The notes under the pieces: generated by a model | What the model saw: the letters and a program-made list of their open reading frames with translations, nothing else | The model's database searches: none | What the model was told of the DNA's origin: nothing | Shown here: one piece after another, positions 18,087 to 26,920 of the stretch | Position numbering within the stretch: the first letter of the stretch is position 1 | How the letters are laid out: every line of letters starts with the position of its first letter | Translations under genes and position numbers: made by a program | Assembly (NCBI GenBank): GCA_014239455.1 | Contig: JAAZYV010000025.1 | Coordinates: 18,346-82,345, forward strand | Reading direction: 5' to 3' | Length of the DNA: 64,000 nt | From: Paracoccaceae bacterium | GTDB taxonomy: Bacteria > Pseudomonadota > Alphaproteobacteria > Rhodobacterales > Rhodobacteraceae

Positions 18087-20759
18087 TTAACGTTTTAATT
18101 CTCTCTGTATTTTGTAAAGAAAATGTAAAGCCTCCTTGGGGGAAAGATCGTCAACATTTAAAGATTGCAATAAGTCTCTGATTTGCGGTTGATCTATTGT
18201 ATTTAAACTCATTTTATCTTGTGTTTGTGGTATGTTTCGTACAGCCCCATTTTTATTTCTGTTGAATTCAGAATTATTTTCTAAAACTTTCAAAATATCT
18301 AAAGCTCTATCGGTTACCTTCTCTGGTATGCCTGCTAGCTTTGCTACCTTAATACCAAAAGAATGGTTTGAAAAACCATCAACGATTTTATGTAAGAAAA
18401 TTAACTCACCTTCGTATTCCTTTATTTTGACTGTAAGGTTTGACAATAAAGGTAGTTCTTTATCTAAAACTGTCAATTCATGATAATGGGTTGCGAAAAG
18501 TGTTCGACAGCAATTTTGATTGTGCAGGTGTTCAAGCGTTGACCAAGCTATGGACAAACCATCAAAGGTTGACGTACCCCTTCCTATTTCATCCAAGATT
18601 ACAAATGAATTTTCTGTGGCCTGGTTAAGAATAGTTGCAGTTTCAAGCATTTCTACCATAAATGTTGAATGACCTTGGGACAGATCGTCTGATGCACCTA
18701 TGCGAGAAAAAACTCTATCAGTTAGCCCTATTTTCGCTTTCTTTGCAGGAACAAAACTCCCCATTTGGGCCATTATAACTATTAATGCATTCTGTCTAAG
18801 AAAAGTTGATTTACCAGCCATATTAGGCCCAGTGATTAAATTTGTCGTAGTTTTTTCATTTAATTTGCAATCATTTGGTATAAAAGAGTGGTCGCTTTTT
18901 TCTTTAACGTTTTTTTCCACTACTGGATGCCTTCCATCCAAGATTTCTAATATTTTTTTATCTGAAATCTCTGGTTTAATCCAGTTTTCCTCTCTTGATA
19001 TTAAACCCAAATTTGAGAAAAAATCTAATTCACCCAGTACTCCCGCAGAAACTCTTATCTCAGACCTTAGATCTAAGAGTGTTTTCTGGATTTCTTTATA
19101 TACTTTTTTTTCTAACTCTTCCATTTTTGAGGTAGACGTATTTATTTGGCTTTCTAAAGAAATCAACTCATTGGTGGTAAAACGTACGGTATTTGCAGTG
19201 GTTTGACGGTGTATAAAATTTTCATTTACACCAGTTTCGGACAAAGCTTCAGCATTCTTAGATGTTAATTCTATGAAGTAACCAAGGACATTATTCTGCT
19301 TGATTTTCAAACTTGAAATACTTGTATTTGAAATTAAATTTTCTTCTAATTTCTTAACAATGGTTTCGCTTTGATAAAGTAGACTTCTTAAATAATCTAA
19401 CTCCGAATCATAACCTGAATTTATGAAACTTGTCTTATTAAATATTTCTAAAGGGCTTTCTGAAAGAGCTTGATTTAGAAATATCAATACATCTTTAAAA
19501 TTAAAAATGTTATCTAATATCGAATCTAATTTTTTAGGTAGAGTTTCTTGCGTACTTATATTAGTGAAAAGTTTCTTAACTTTACTAGTTATCACAATAC
19601 CCTTTTTAACAGTTATTAGGTCTTGGAAGCTACTTCTATGAAAAGCAAGTCTAGAAAGAGCTCTTTCAAAGTCGGGACAACCTATCAAAACCTGTCTTAG
19701 AGATTCAGAAAATCCTGGGTTTGTAGAAAAAAATTGTGTGACCGATAACCTTTCTATAATTGATTTTTTCTCAGATAAAGGTGCATTTACTCTAATTGAT
19801 AAAAGCCTCGAACCAAAACTTGTAACGGTTTTGTCCAAGATACTAATTAAAGATCCTTTTTTTTCCCCTGCCAAAGAAATGTTAATTTCTAAGTTTTTTC
19901 TAGTATGTTGATCTATTTCTAGAATTAAATCCCTCTTTTCTAGAACTGGTCTCATCAATTGAATTTTAGTGCCACTTTGGGTCACAAGAATATAGTCTAA
20001 TATGGCTCCAAGCGCTCCTATCATTGAATAAGAGAAATTGCCAAAGCTTTTGATGCTTTTGACACCATAATGGTTCAACAACTTGTCGTGAGAGTTAGTA
20101 GTGTTGAAGCTGGATCCTGACAGGACTGTTACTTTGTAATTTTTTTCCTTTAAACCTAAAAGATTTTTTTCTGCATAATTATTGGAAATTAATATTTCAC
20201 TAGGTTTTATTCTTGCCAGAGAGGATTCGAGTTCTCCTTTAGAAATTCCTCTAACAAAAAGATTCCCTGTAGAAATATCGGTCCATGCTATAGATAAATC
20301 TTCTCGAATCTCATTAATCGATAACAGAAAATTACTTATTTTACCTTCAAGCAAATTATCTTCTACTACAGTACCTGGTGTAATAATTCTTATTACATCC
20401 CTGTTTACTATCGCTTTGTAACCTCTCTTCTTAGCTTCTTCTGGGGTTTCTGTTTGTTCACAAATAGCAATATGCAGGCCCTTTTTTATTAAAGTCTCTA
20501 TATAGCGATCTGATGCATGATGTGGCACTCCGCACATCGGTATATCTTTTCCATTTAATTTCCCTCTTTTGGTAAGCGTGATATTTAAGATGTCACTCGC
20601 TAAATACGCATCGTCAAAAAAAAGTTCATAAAAATCTCCCATCCTAAAAAATAGTAATGCTCCTGGATGACTTCTCTTGATTTTCAAATACTGTTCCATC
20701 AAAGGAGTAATACTACTCTGAGCCTTAACCTTTGGGGTATTTTTTGTATTTGAATTCAT
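18087..20759 (-). CDS. mutS: DNA mismatch repair protein MutS
   Basis: A MutS of about 890 residues. The mismatch-reading motif FFRMGDFYELF (Phe-x-Glu type) is near residue 40. The ATPase domain has Walker A GPNMAGKST, the DDLSQGHSTF loop, Walker B FVILDEIGRGTST and FATHYHEL. A C-terminal tail follows, ending in a short helical segment as in tetramerising MutS. An in-frame GTG lies six codons upstream (20777), but the ATG at 20759 has a G-rich ribosome site nine bases before it. It separates grpE from hrcA. Confidence 0.97.
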   Translation of the reverse strand: MNSNTKNTPKVKAQSSITPLMEQYLKIKRSHPGALLFFRMGDFYELFFDDAYLASDILNITLTKRGKLNGKDIPMCGVPHHASDRYIETLIKKGLHIAICEQTETPEEAKKRGYKAIVNRDVIRIITPGTVVEDNLLEGKISNFLLSINEIREDLSIAWTDISTGNLFVRGISKGELESSLARIKPSEILISNNYAEKNLLGLKEKNYKVTVLSGSSFNTTNSHDKLLNHYGVKSIKSFGNFSYSMIGALGAILDYILVTQSGTKIQLMRPVLEKRDLILEIDQHTRKNLEINISLAGEKKGSLISILDKTVTSFGSRLLSIRVNAPLSEKKSIIERLSVTQFFSTNPGFSESLRQVLIGCPDFERALSRLAFHRSSFQDLITVKKGIVITSKVKKLFTNISTQETLPKKLDSILDNIFNFKDVLIFLNQALSESPLEIFNKTSFINSGYDSELDYLRSLLYQSETIVKKLEENLISNTSISSLKIKQNNVLGYFIELTSKNAEALSETGVNENFIHRQTTANTVRFTTNELISLESQINTSTSKMEELEKKVYKEIQKTLLDLRSEIRVSAGVLGELDFFSNLGLISREENWIKPEISDKKILEILDGRHPVVEKNVKEKSDHSFIPNDCKLNEKTTTNLITGPNMAGKSTFLRQNALIVIMAQMGSFVPAKKAKIGLTDRVFSRIGASDDLSQGHSTFMVEMLETATILNQATENSFVILDEIGRGTSTFDGLSIAWSTLEHLHNQNCCRTLFATHYHELTVLDKELPLLSNLTVKIKEYEGELIFLHKIVDGFSNHSFGIKVAKLAGIPEKVTDRALDILKVLENNSEFNRNKNGAVRNIPQTQDKMSLNTIDQPQIRDLLQSLNVDDLSPKEALHFLYKIQRELKR

Positions 20760-20880
20760 TGAATTAATCCCCCCCACTCAATAAGATTTATAACATCACG
20801 ACTGTATTCTTTTTGATTTGATACACAACAACTAGCCTTTATCAAAATGAAGCTCCTTTTACCCTTTTTAAATATGGTGA

Positions 20881-21948
20881 TTAGCGATTTCTTTTTGAAA
20901 TCATTTTACCAACTAATTGAGCTGTATAATCAACTATTGGCACTATCCTTCCATAATTGAGTCTAGTAGGCCCTATTACCCCCACAGCTCCTATAATCTT
21001 GCTTTCACTATTCATGTATGGTGAAAAAACAAGTGACGAGCCAGACAAAGAAAATAATTTGTTCTCTGAACCAATAAAAACTCTAACTCCATCGCCTTCC
21101 TCTGTGAGATCCAATAATTGCTCTAAATCCCTTTTTCTTTCCAAATCATCAAATAATATCCTTATCCTTTCAATCTTATCTTTGTCTTCTAGATCATCTA
21201 TCAGGTTAGATCGTCCCCTGATGATTAGCCGGTCACGACCAGACAAAACGTCTGGTGCCCAAGAGGCCACTCCAGATTCAATTAATTTATGAGTGATCTT
21301 ATCCAGGTGGTTCTGATTTTGCACAATTTCTTGGACAATTATTTTACGAACCTCTGATAGAGTATGACCAGCCAAGATAGAGTTAAGGAAATTACCAGCC
21401 TCTCGCATCGCGCTAGGTGTTAAACCCAAAGGTGGTTTAAAAATTCTATTTTCCACCTGCCCGTCTGATGTCACTAGAACTACAAGAGCCCTATCAACTG
21501 ATAAGGAGACAAATTCTATTTGTTTTATGGCGGATTCTAATTTCGGAGCCAAAACAAGACTTGCTCCTGCAGTTAATCCAGAAAGTATGGAACCTACTCG
21601 ATCCAAAATTGGATGAATTTCTTTTTCATCACCGCTGATGGATTTTTCTAGCTCCTCTCTCGTCTCTTTGCCCATGTCAGAAATTTCCAACAAGCCGTCT
21701 ACAAACAACCTTAATCCTTTTTGAGTTGGAAACCGACCTGAAGAACTATGAAAACTACCTAGTAAACCTGTTTCTTCCAAATCCTGCATGATATTTCTGA
21801 CTGTGGATGAAGAAAGGTTTTCGTTTAAACTCTTCGACAAAGTTCTAGAACCAACTGGTTCACCAGTATTGATGTATGTTTCAACCAAACATCTGAATAC
21901 TTCTCTACTTCTTTCAGTTAATTTATCTATTTGCGTTTTACCGATCAT
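20881..21948 (-). CDS. hrcA: Heat-inducible transcription repressor HrcA
   Basis: A repressor of about 355 residues. The N-terminal winged helix (RSREVFRCLVETYINTGEPVGSR, then STVRNIMQDLEETGLL and SGRFPTQKG) is characteristic of HrcA, which binds the CIRCE operator and depends on GroEL for activity. The C-terminal GAF-like domain includes GAVGVIGPTRLNYG. The frame extends to a TTG at 21969; the ATG at 21948 has GGAG close upstream and is preferred. It is divergent from rph. No CIRCE is visible in this window, so its target (probably groESL) lies elsewhere. Confidence 0.94.
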   Translation of the reverse strand: MIGKTQIDKLTERSREVFRCLVETYINTGEPVGSRTLSKSLNENLSSSTVRNIMQDLEETGLLGSFHSSSGRFPTQKGLRLFVDGLLEISDMGKETREELEKSISGDEKEIHPILDRVGSILSGLTAGASLVLAPKLESAIKQIEFVSLSVDRALVVLVTSDGQVENRIFKPPLGLTPSAMREAGNFLNSILAGHTLSEVRKIIVQEIVQNQNHLDKITHKLIESGVASWAPDVLSGRDRLIIRGRSNLIDDLEDKDKIERIRILFDDLERKRDLEQLLDLTEEGDGVRVFIGSENKLFSLSGSSLVFSPYMNSESKIIGAVGVIGPTRLNYGRIVPIVDYTAQLVGKMISKRNR

Positions 21949-22040
21949 TTTCTCCACATTTCTTTTCAATACTATTTACTAAGGACGAATTTATCTCTAG
22001 AAAATTTGATAACATTAACATTTAACAGAATGAAAAAATT

Positions 22041-22757
22041 ATGAGACCATCAAAAAGAAATTTCAACCAAATACGTCAAACCACTATAAAAACTAACGTC
22101 AACAAAAATGCTGAAGGTTCCTGCCTTATAAAATGTGGGGATACACACATAATATGTACTGCAACTCTCGAGGAATCAGTTCCTCAATTCATGAGAAAAA
22201 CTGGGTTAGGTTGGGTCACAGCTGAATATGCTATGCTTCCAAGATCTACCAATAGTAGAATGAAAAGAGAAGCATCGAGAGGAAAACAAGGGGGAAGAAC
22301 TCTTGAAATTCAAAGGCTCATAGGTAGATCTTTAAGAGCTTGCATAGATAGAGTTTTACTTGGTGAAAGGCAAATTATAATTGACTGCGATGTTATCCAA
22401 GCTGATGGTGGAACAAGATGTGCTGCGATAACAGGTGGATGGATAGCCTTAAAACAAGCTACGGATCTATTAATTAGAAATGGATCCATCAAAGAAACAC
22501 CTGTTATTTCCCATATAGCAGCAATTTCTTGTGGTATGTTGGGAGAGCAAGCTATTTTAGATTTAGACTATGAAGAGGACTCAAATATTAGTACTGATGC
22601 TAACTTCGTAATGAATGAGCATGGTGCTATTGTGGAGGTCCAAGCTTCTGCAGAAAAGAAAACTTTCTCCCGAAATGAATTTGAGAAATTATTTGACCTA
22701 GCAGAATTAGGAATCAGAGAATTAATAGAAGTCCAAAAATATTCTCTAAGTCTATGA
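22041..22757 (+). CDS. rph: Ribonuclease PH
   Basis: A 238-residue phosphorolytic 3'-5' exoribonuclease that trims tRNA 3' ends. It starts MRPSKRNFNQIR and has the GWVTAEYAMLPRST block, the RGKQGGRTLEIQRLIGRSLR phosphate-binding region and DCDVIQADGGTR, all diagnostic. It is divergent from hrcA (93-base gap) and begins an rph-rdgB-hemW run. The stop codon overlaps the rdgB start (ATGA). Confidence 0.97.
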   Translation: MRPSKRNFNQIRQTTIKTNVNKNAEGSCLIKCGDTHIICTATLEESVPQFMRKTGLGWVTAEYAMLPRSTNSRMKREASRGKQGGRTLEIQRLIGRSLRACIDRVLLGERQIIIDCDVIQADGGTRCAAITGGWIALKQATDLLIRNGSIKETPVISHIAAISCGMLGEQAILDLDYEEDSNISTDANFVMNEHGAIVEVQASAEKKTFSRNEFEKLFDLAELGIRELIEVQKYSLSL

Positions 22758-23380
22758 TTTCTTTTTCTGAAAAAAAACTCCTTATAGCGACCCACAATCC
22801 AGGTAAGTTTGAAGAGTTTAAATCAATTTTAGGTGATTTGGATCTGAAAATCATGTCCTCTAAGGATCTTAATTTATCTGAACCAAAGGAAATAGAGAAC
22901 TCCTTTTTGGGTAATGCTAGAATTAAATCTAGATCATCTTGCCAAGCGAGTAACTTACCTAGTCTAGCTGATGATAGCGGTATAGAAGTCCATGCCCTTA
23001 ATAATCAACCTGGCGTACATACTGCTGATTGGGCAGAAACAAAAACCGGAAGAGACTTCAAAAAAGCGATGAATCTTTTATGGACTAAATTAACTTTGAC
23101 AAAAAAACAAAAACCTTTCACCGCAGAATTTTGTTGCACTCTAGTTTTAACTTTTCCTAACGGTGAAGAAAAAATATTTGAAGGAAGAGTAACTGGTGAA
23201 ATTGTATGGCCCATAAGGGGGGCCGAAGGTCACGGATATGATCCCATCTTCTTACCAAAAGGCTATTCCAAGACTTTTGGTGAGATGAAAAAACATCAAA
23301 AAAATAAAATTAGCCATAGATATGAAGCTTTGAGAAAATTTATAAATTTTTATCAGAAAATTTCACCAAAAATTGATTGA
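22754..23380 (+). CDS. rdgB: dITP/XTP pyrophosphatase (HAM1 family)
   Basis: A 208-residue nucleotide-pool cleaner that removes deaminated purine nucleotides such as dITP and XTP. The signatures are THNPGKFEEF (about residues 14-23), SLADDSGIEV near 70 and GHGYDPIFLPKGY near 160. It overlaps rph by four bases and the next gene, hemW, by up to eight, so the three are translationally coupled. Confidence 0.96.
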   Translation: MISFSEKKLLIATHNPGKFEEFKSILGDLDLKIMSSKDLNLSEPKEIENSFLGNARIKSRSSCQASNLPSLADDSGIEVHALNNQPGVHTADWAETKTGRDFKKAMNLLWTKLTLTKKQKPFTAEFCCTLVLTFPNGEEKIFEGRVTGEIVWPIRGAEGHGYDPIFLPKGYSKTFGEMKKHQKNKISHRYEALRKFINFYQKISPKID

Positions 23381-24521
23381 CGTGGATTATATTTCAATTT
23401 ATTTGCACTGGCCATTTTGTGAATCAAAGTGCCCATACTGTGATTTCAACAGCCATGTACGAAAAAAAATTGTGCAAGAGGATTGGTTGCAAGGTTACCT
23501 AAAGAATATCCGGGTATGGTTTTCTGTTTTTAACAACCCGAAAGTTAAAACCATTTATTTTGGTGGTGGAACACCCAGCTTGATGGAGCCAAATATAGTT
23601 TCAGATCTTTTAGAAGATCTCTATAAGAATTATTCGATTTCTAAAGATATAGAAATATCTCTTGAAGCCAATCCTAGTTCTGTCGAAATAAAAAAATTTA
23701 GAGATTACGCTTCTGCCGGAATAAATAGAATTTCTATAGGTGTTCAGTCATTTGTAGATAAGGATCTCAAATTACTAGGTAGGCGCCATAACGCCAATGA
23801 AGCTCTATCTGCTATTGACACTGGTTCAAGCATTTTTGAAAATTTAAGCATTGATTTAATTTATGGTAGACAATTTCAAAACCTGCTGGATTGGGAAAAA
23901 GAATTGCAATTTGCTATTTCGTTACGGAGTCAACATTTGTCTCTTTACCAACTAACTGTGGAAAACAATACCGCCTTTGGTAGATTGTTTGATAAAGGAA
24001 AATTGAAAGGTTTGCCTAATGATGAATTGTCTAGAAAGCTTTTTATAACCACCAATGATATATGCTATTCCCACGGATATAAACCTTATGAAATCTCCAA
24101 TTTTTCATTAGATAACCACGAGTGTAAGCATAATGTGAATTACTGGAAGTGCGGTAATTTCCTTGGGATAGGACCTGGGGCGCATGGTCGATACCAATTC
24201 AATCAAGAACGTTTCTCATATAAGAATATAAAGAATCCTGAGTCCTGGCTTAATAAATCATTCAGTGGAGATTCTGCTATAAATGTTAAAACAAGAATGT
24301 CTGATTTGGATCATTTTGAAGAATTCGTTATTATGGGATTAAGACTTAGTGAGGGTCTGAGTTTATCAAAAATGCAAAAAAATTTCGGCAGGACATTTGA
24401 CGACAACACACTTCAACAATTAATACGGTTAGGTTTTATAGAAATTGTTGGTACCCGCCTTAAAGTCTTACAAAAAGGAAAGATCTTATTGAATTATATA
24501 ACTAAAGAGTTATTAACATGA
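23373..24521 (+). CDS. hemW: HemW-like radical SAM protein (haem chaperone)
   Basis: A 382-residue radical-SAM protein of the HemN/HemW family. CxxxCxxC is Cys16, Cys20, Cys23 (CESKCPYC), followed by FGGGTPSL and the GVQSF region. It lacks the N-terminal extension of true HemN and matches HemW, which in E. coli and Lactococcus binds haem and delivers it to respiratory enzymes. It should not be annotated as coproporphyrinogen dehydrogenase. The start may be TTG at 23373 or GTG at 23382; both precede YISIYLHWPFC. Confidence 0.92.
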   Translation: MIDVDYISIYLHWPFCESKCPYCDFNSHVRKKIVQEDWLQGYLKNIRVWFSVFNNPKVKTIYFGGGTPSLMEPNIVSDLLEDLYKNYSISKDIEISLEANPSSVEIKKFRDYASAGINRISIGVQSFVDKDLKLLGRRHNANEALSAIDTGSSIFENLSIDLIYGRQFQNLLDWEKELQFAISLRSQHLSLYQLTVENNTAFGRLFDKGKLKGLPNDELSRKLFITTNDICYSHGYKPYEISNFSLDNHECKHNVNYWKCGNFLGIGPGAHGRYQFNQERFSYKNIKNPESWLNKSFSGDSAINVKTRMSDLDHFEEFVIMGLRLSEGLSLSKMQKNFGRTFDDNTLQQLIRLGFIEIVGTRLKVLQKGKILLNYITKELLT

Positions 24522-24524
24522 ATT

Positions 24525-25421
24525 TTATTTTTTTGTTTTTAAAATGTCACATATGGCATCTAGTTCTTCCAGATTCTTATATGAAATGTAAACGTTTCCT
24601 GAATTTTTCTTTTTATCATGGGAAATTCTCGTTGGAAATCTTATATGAGCAGTGAGGGATCTTTCCAAATCAACAGTATCAGGGTCTTTTATTGAAGAAG
24701 ACCCACCTCTTATTTCTTTTTCATCAGTGTTTATTTTTTGTCTCTTAGCAAAAAACTCTGTTTGCCTAACAGACAAGCCCTTTTTAATTACTAACCTGGA
24801 TAACAAAATAGGATCTTGAAAATTTAACAGCGCCCTAGCATGACCTGCACTAAGTTCTCCATTTCTAACATACCCCATTACTTCCTGAGGTAATGACAGA
24901 ATTCTTATTGCATTAGAAATATAAGGTCTTGATTTTCCAACTATTTCAGCAATTTTATCGTGTTTGTATTTGAATTCCTCTGCTAATTTTAAGTAACCTT
25001 CTGCTTCCTCTAGTGGGCTTAGTTCAGTTCGCTGCACATTTTCTATGATAGCTATTTCTATGATTTCTTTAGGGGTTAATTCTTTAACTATTACCGGAAC
25101 TTCATGTAAACGTGCCATCTGGGCTGCTCGCCAGCGTCTTTCACCGGCCACTATCTTATATTCTGATTTGCCTTCCTTAACCACAATCAAAGGTTGTAAA
25201 ATACCTTTGTCCTTAATAGTTTCTGATAACTTTCTTAACTCTTCAGGATTGAAGCTCTTTCTGGGTTGATTTGGGTTAGGCCTTAGATTTTCTATAGGTA
25301 TTAATAACTCTCCCGCTTTCCTCAAATTACTTTCGATCTGATTTTCATTTGGATTTATATCCTCAATATTATCAGTTAAAAATGAAGACAATCCTCTTCC
25401 TAATGCTTTCTTTTTGTTCAA
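24525..25421 (-). CDS. parB: Chromosome partitioning protein ParB
   Basis: A 298-residue ParB/Spo0J protein, now known in the family as a CTP-dependent clamp that loads at parS and spreads. It begins KKKALGRGLSSFL, a typical ParA-stimulating start, followed by the NPNQPRKSF box, the GERRWRAA CTP-binding motif and IENVQRTELSPLEEA. A helix-turn-helix (KHDKIAEIVGKSRPYISNAIRIL) binds parS. A C-terminal dimerisation domain ends the protein. It follows parA, with two parS sites about 1.4 and 3.4 kb upstream. Confidence 0.97.
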   Translation of the reverse strand: MNKKKALGRGLSSFLTDNIEDINPNENQIESNLRKAGELLIPIENLRPNPNQPRKSFNPEELRKLSETIKDKGILQPLIVVKEGKSEYKIVAGERRWRAAQMARLHEVPVIVKELTPKEIIEIAIIENVQRTELSPLEEAEGYLKLAEEFKYKHDKIAEIVGKSRPYISNAIRILSLPQEVMGYVRNGELSAGHARALLNFQDPILLSRLVIKKGLSVRQTEFFAKRQKINTDEKEIRGGSSSIKDPDTVDLERSLTAHIRFPTRISHDKKKNSGNVYISYKNLEELDAICDILKTKK

Positions 25422-25440
25422 TGCTCATAACCTCTTTTGT

Positions 25441-26265
25441 TTATCCTGTAGATGACAACGTATTTCTTTCCCGTTTTAGAAATTCGGCAGCTAGTTTTTG
25501 ATATGCTATAGAACCAAGACACTTTCTATCATATATAACACCGGGCAAAGAATAAGAAGGGGCTTCACTTAATTTAACATTTCTAGGAATCATTGTATTA
25601 AAAACAAGATCACTTAATGTTGACCTAACATCTTCTTCTATTTGGATTGAAAGATTGTTTCGTTTATCAAACATAGTAAGTAAAACACCTAATATTCTTA
25701 ATTCCTTATTAAAAGTATTCCGTATTTCTTTAATCGTTACCATAAGTTGCGACAAACCCTCTAGTGCAAAGAATTCTGTCTGCAAGGGAATAATAACCAT
25801 CTTAGCAGACACCAATGAATTAACCGTAAGTAAATTTAAAGCAGGTGGGCAATCCATGAAAACATAATCAAATTTTCTCGTTTCTGATAATTCCTTTATT
25901 AGGCATCTCCTTAATCTCACAGCTTTTTGTTCAGTGTTAACTAAATCCATATCCACTGATGCAAGATCTGAGTTTGCTGGAACAATGAATAAATTAGGTA
26001 CTTTTGTTTCTTTTAAAACATTTGATAGCTTTTCTTCAGCTATAATCAAGTCATAGGAACTCATTTTACGGTCTTCTGGTAAAATTCCCAATCCTGTCGA
26101 CGCATTACCCTGAGAATCTAAATCAATAATTAAAACTTTTTTTCCTGCAGCTGACAGGCATGTGGCGAGGTTAAGGACAGTAGTTGTTTTGCCTACACCA
26201 CCTTTTTGATTCACTACAGTAATAAGGTTCGTCTGACCTCCAACTTCTTCTACTTTATTGAGCAA
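25441..26265 (-). CDS. parA: Chromosome partitioning ATPase ParA
   Basis: A 274-residue Walker-type ATPase. Deviant Walker A is KGGVGKTTT near residue 25, DLDSQGNAS follows as the A' motif, and FMDCPPAL is Walker B. It binds DNA non-specifically as an ATP dimer and moves ParB-parS complexes to the new pole. The start overlaps the end of rsmG by 11 bases, making an rsmG-parA-parB unit downstream of mnmG. Confidence 0.97.
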   Translation of the reverse strand: MLNKVEEVGGQTNLITVVNQKGGVGKTTTVLNLATCLSAAGKKVLIIDLDSQGNASTGLGILPEDRKMSSYDLIIAEEKLSNVLKETKVPNLFIVPANSDLASVDMDLVNTEQKAVRLRRCLIKELSETRKFDYVFMDCPPALNLLTVNSLVSAKMVIIPLQTEFFALEGLSQLMVTIKEIRNTFNKELRILGVLLTMFDKRNNLSIQIEEDVRSTLSDLVFNTMIPRNVKLSEAPSYSLPGVIYDRKCLGSIAYQKLAAEFLKRERNTLSSTG

Positions 26266-26920
26266 CTTTGATGTTCCTTATTTCCAATATTGAAGAATCT
26301 ACCTCCAACAAATTACTAATCTCCCTCATCTCAAATTTCCAATACTCTAATGATTCTTTGATTTCTACTGAAAATGTTTTTCCTTTTGGAAAGAGACTAA
26401 TAGTTCTATCGTTTTTATGCATGTAAGCTATTTCAATCAAGAGTTTTAAAGCCCCAAATGCCCTAGCAGAAATAACATCTGCTTTCTGAGGTTTTATATT
26501 CTCTATCTTACTGCATAAAATGCGAACGTTCAAAGAAAGTTTTAGACCAACCTGTTCCAGGAAAAATGCCTTCTTTTTATTTTTTTCCACTAATGTCACT
26601 TTTAGTTGAGGATTCAATTCCTGAGCTATAATACCAATCACCAAACCAGGGAATCCTCCTCCAGAACCAAAATCCAACCATGTTTTTACATTCTGAGGCG
26701 CATATAACCATAATTGAGAACTATCGAGAAAATGCCTTTGCCAAGCAATTCCTATGGATTTCCTTGAAACTAAATTAATTTTTGTGTTCCATTCGAAAAG
26801 CGTGCGGTAATAGTAATGTAGTTTTTCACATGTTTCACGTGAAACACCTATTTTATCTAAAAGAAAGATATCTTTACAATGATGACTTTGTACCATAGGG
26901 ACGTTGTTCATAATTGCCAT
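26255..26920 (-). CDS. rsmG: 16S rRNA m7G527 methyltransferase
   Basis: A protein of about 221 residues of the RsmG/GidB family that methylates N7 of G527 in 16S rRNA. The SAM-binding site is DFGSGGGFPGLV, and NLVSRKSI precedes it as usual. Several in-frame starts exist (GTG 26938, ATG 26920, 26911, 26896), all inside the end of mnmG; the ATG at 26920 has a purine-rich AAAGAG just upstream. The codons for VSRET near the N-terminus are built on a perfect parS palindrome, so this stretch is under dual selection. Confidence 0.94.
   Translation of the reverse strand: MAIMNNVPMVQSHHCKDIFLLDKIGVSRETCEKLHYYYRTLFEWNTKINLVSRKSIGIAWQRHFLDSSQLWLYAPQNVKTWLDFGSGGGFPGLVIGIIAQELNPQLKVTLVEKNKKKAFFLEQVGLKLSLNVRILCSKIENIKPQKADVISARAFGALKLLIEIAYMHKNDRTISLFPKGKTFSVEIKESLEYWKFEMREISNLLEVDSSILEIRNIKVAQ
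26831..26846. promoter_or_regulatory. parS centromere site within rsmG
   Basis: TGTTTCACGTGAAACA is a perfect 16-base palindrome identical to the classical bacterial parS consensus bound by ParB. It lies in the 5' part of rsmG and encodes part of GVSRETCE. ParB clamps load here and spread. parA and parB follow immediately and the presumed oriC is about 5.9 kb away, the usual spacing for origin-proximal centromeres. Confidence 0.93.

Noticed and set aside
18700..19206. 168-codon open frame antisense to mutS
   Set aside because: It lies entirely inside mutS, has no ribosome site or recognisable domain, and the mutS frame carries clear ATPase motifs at the same place.
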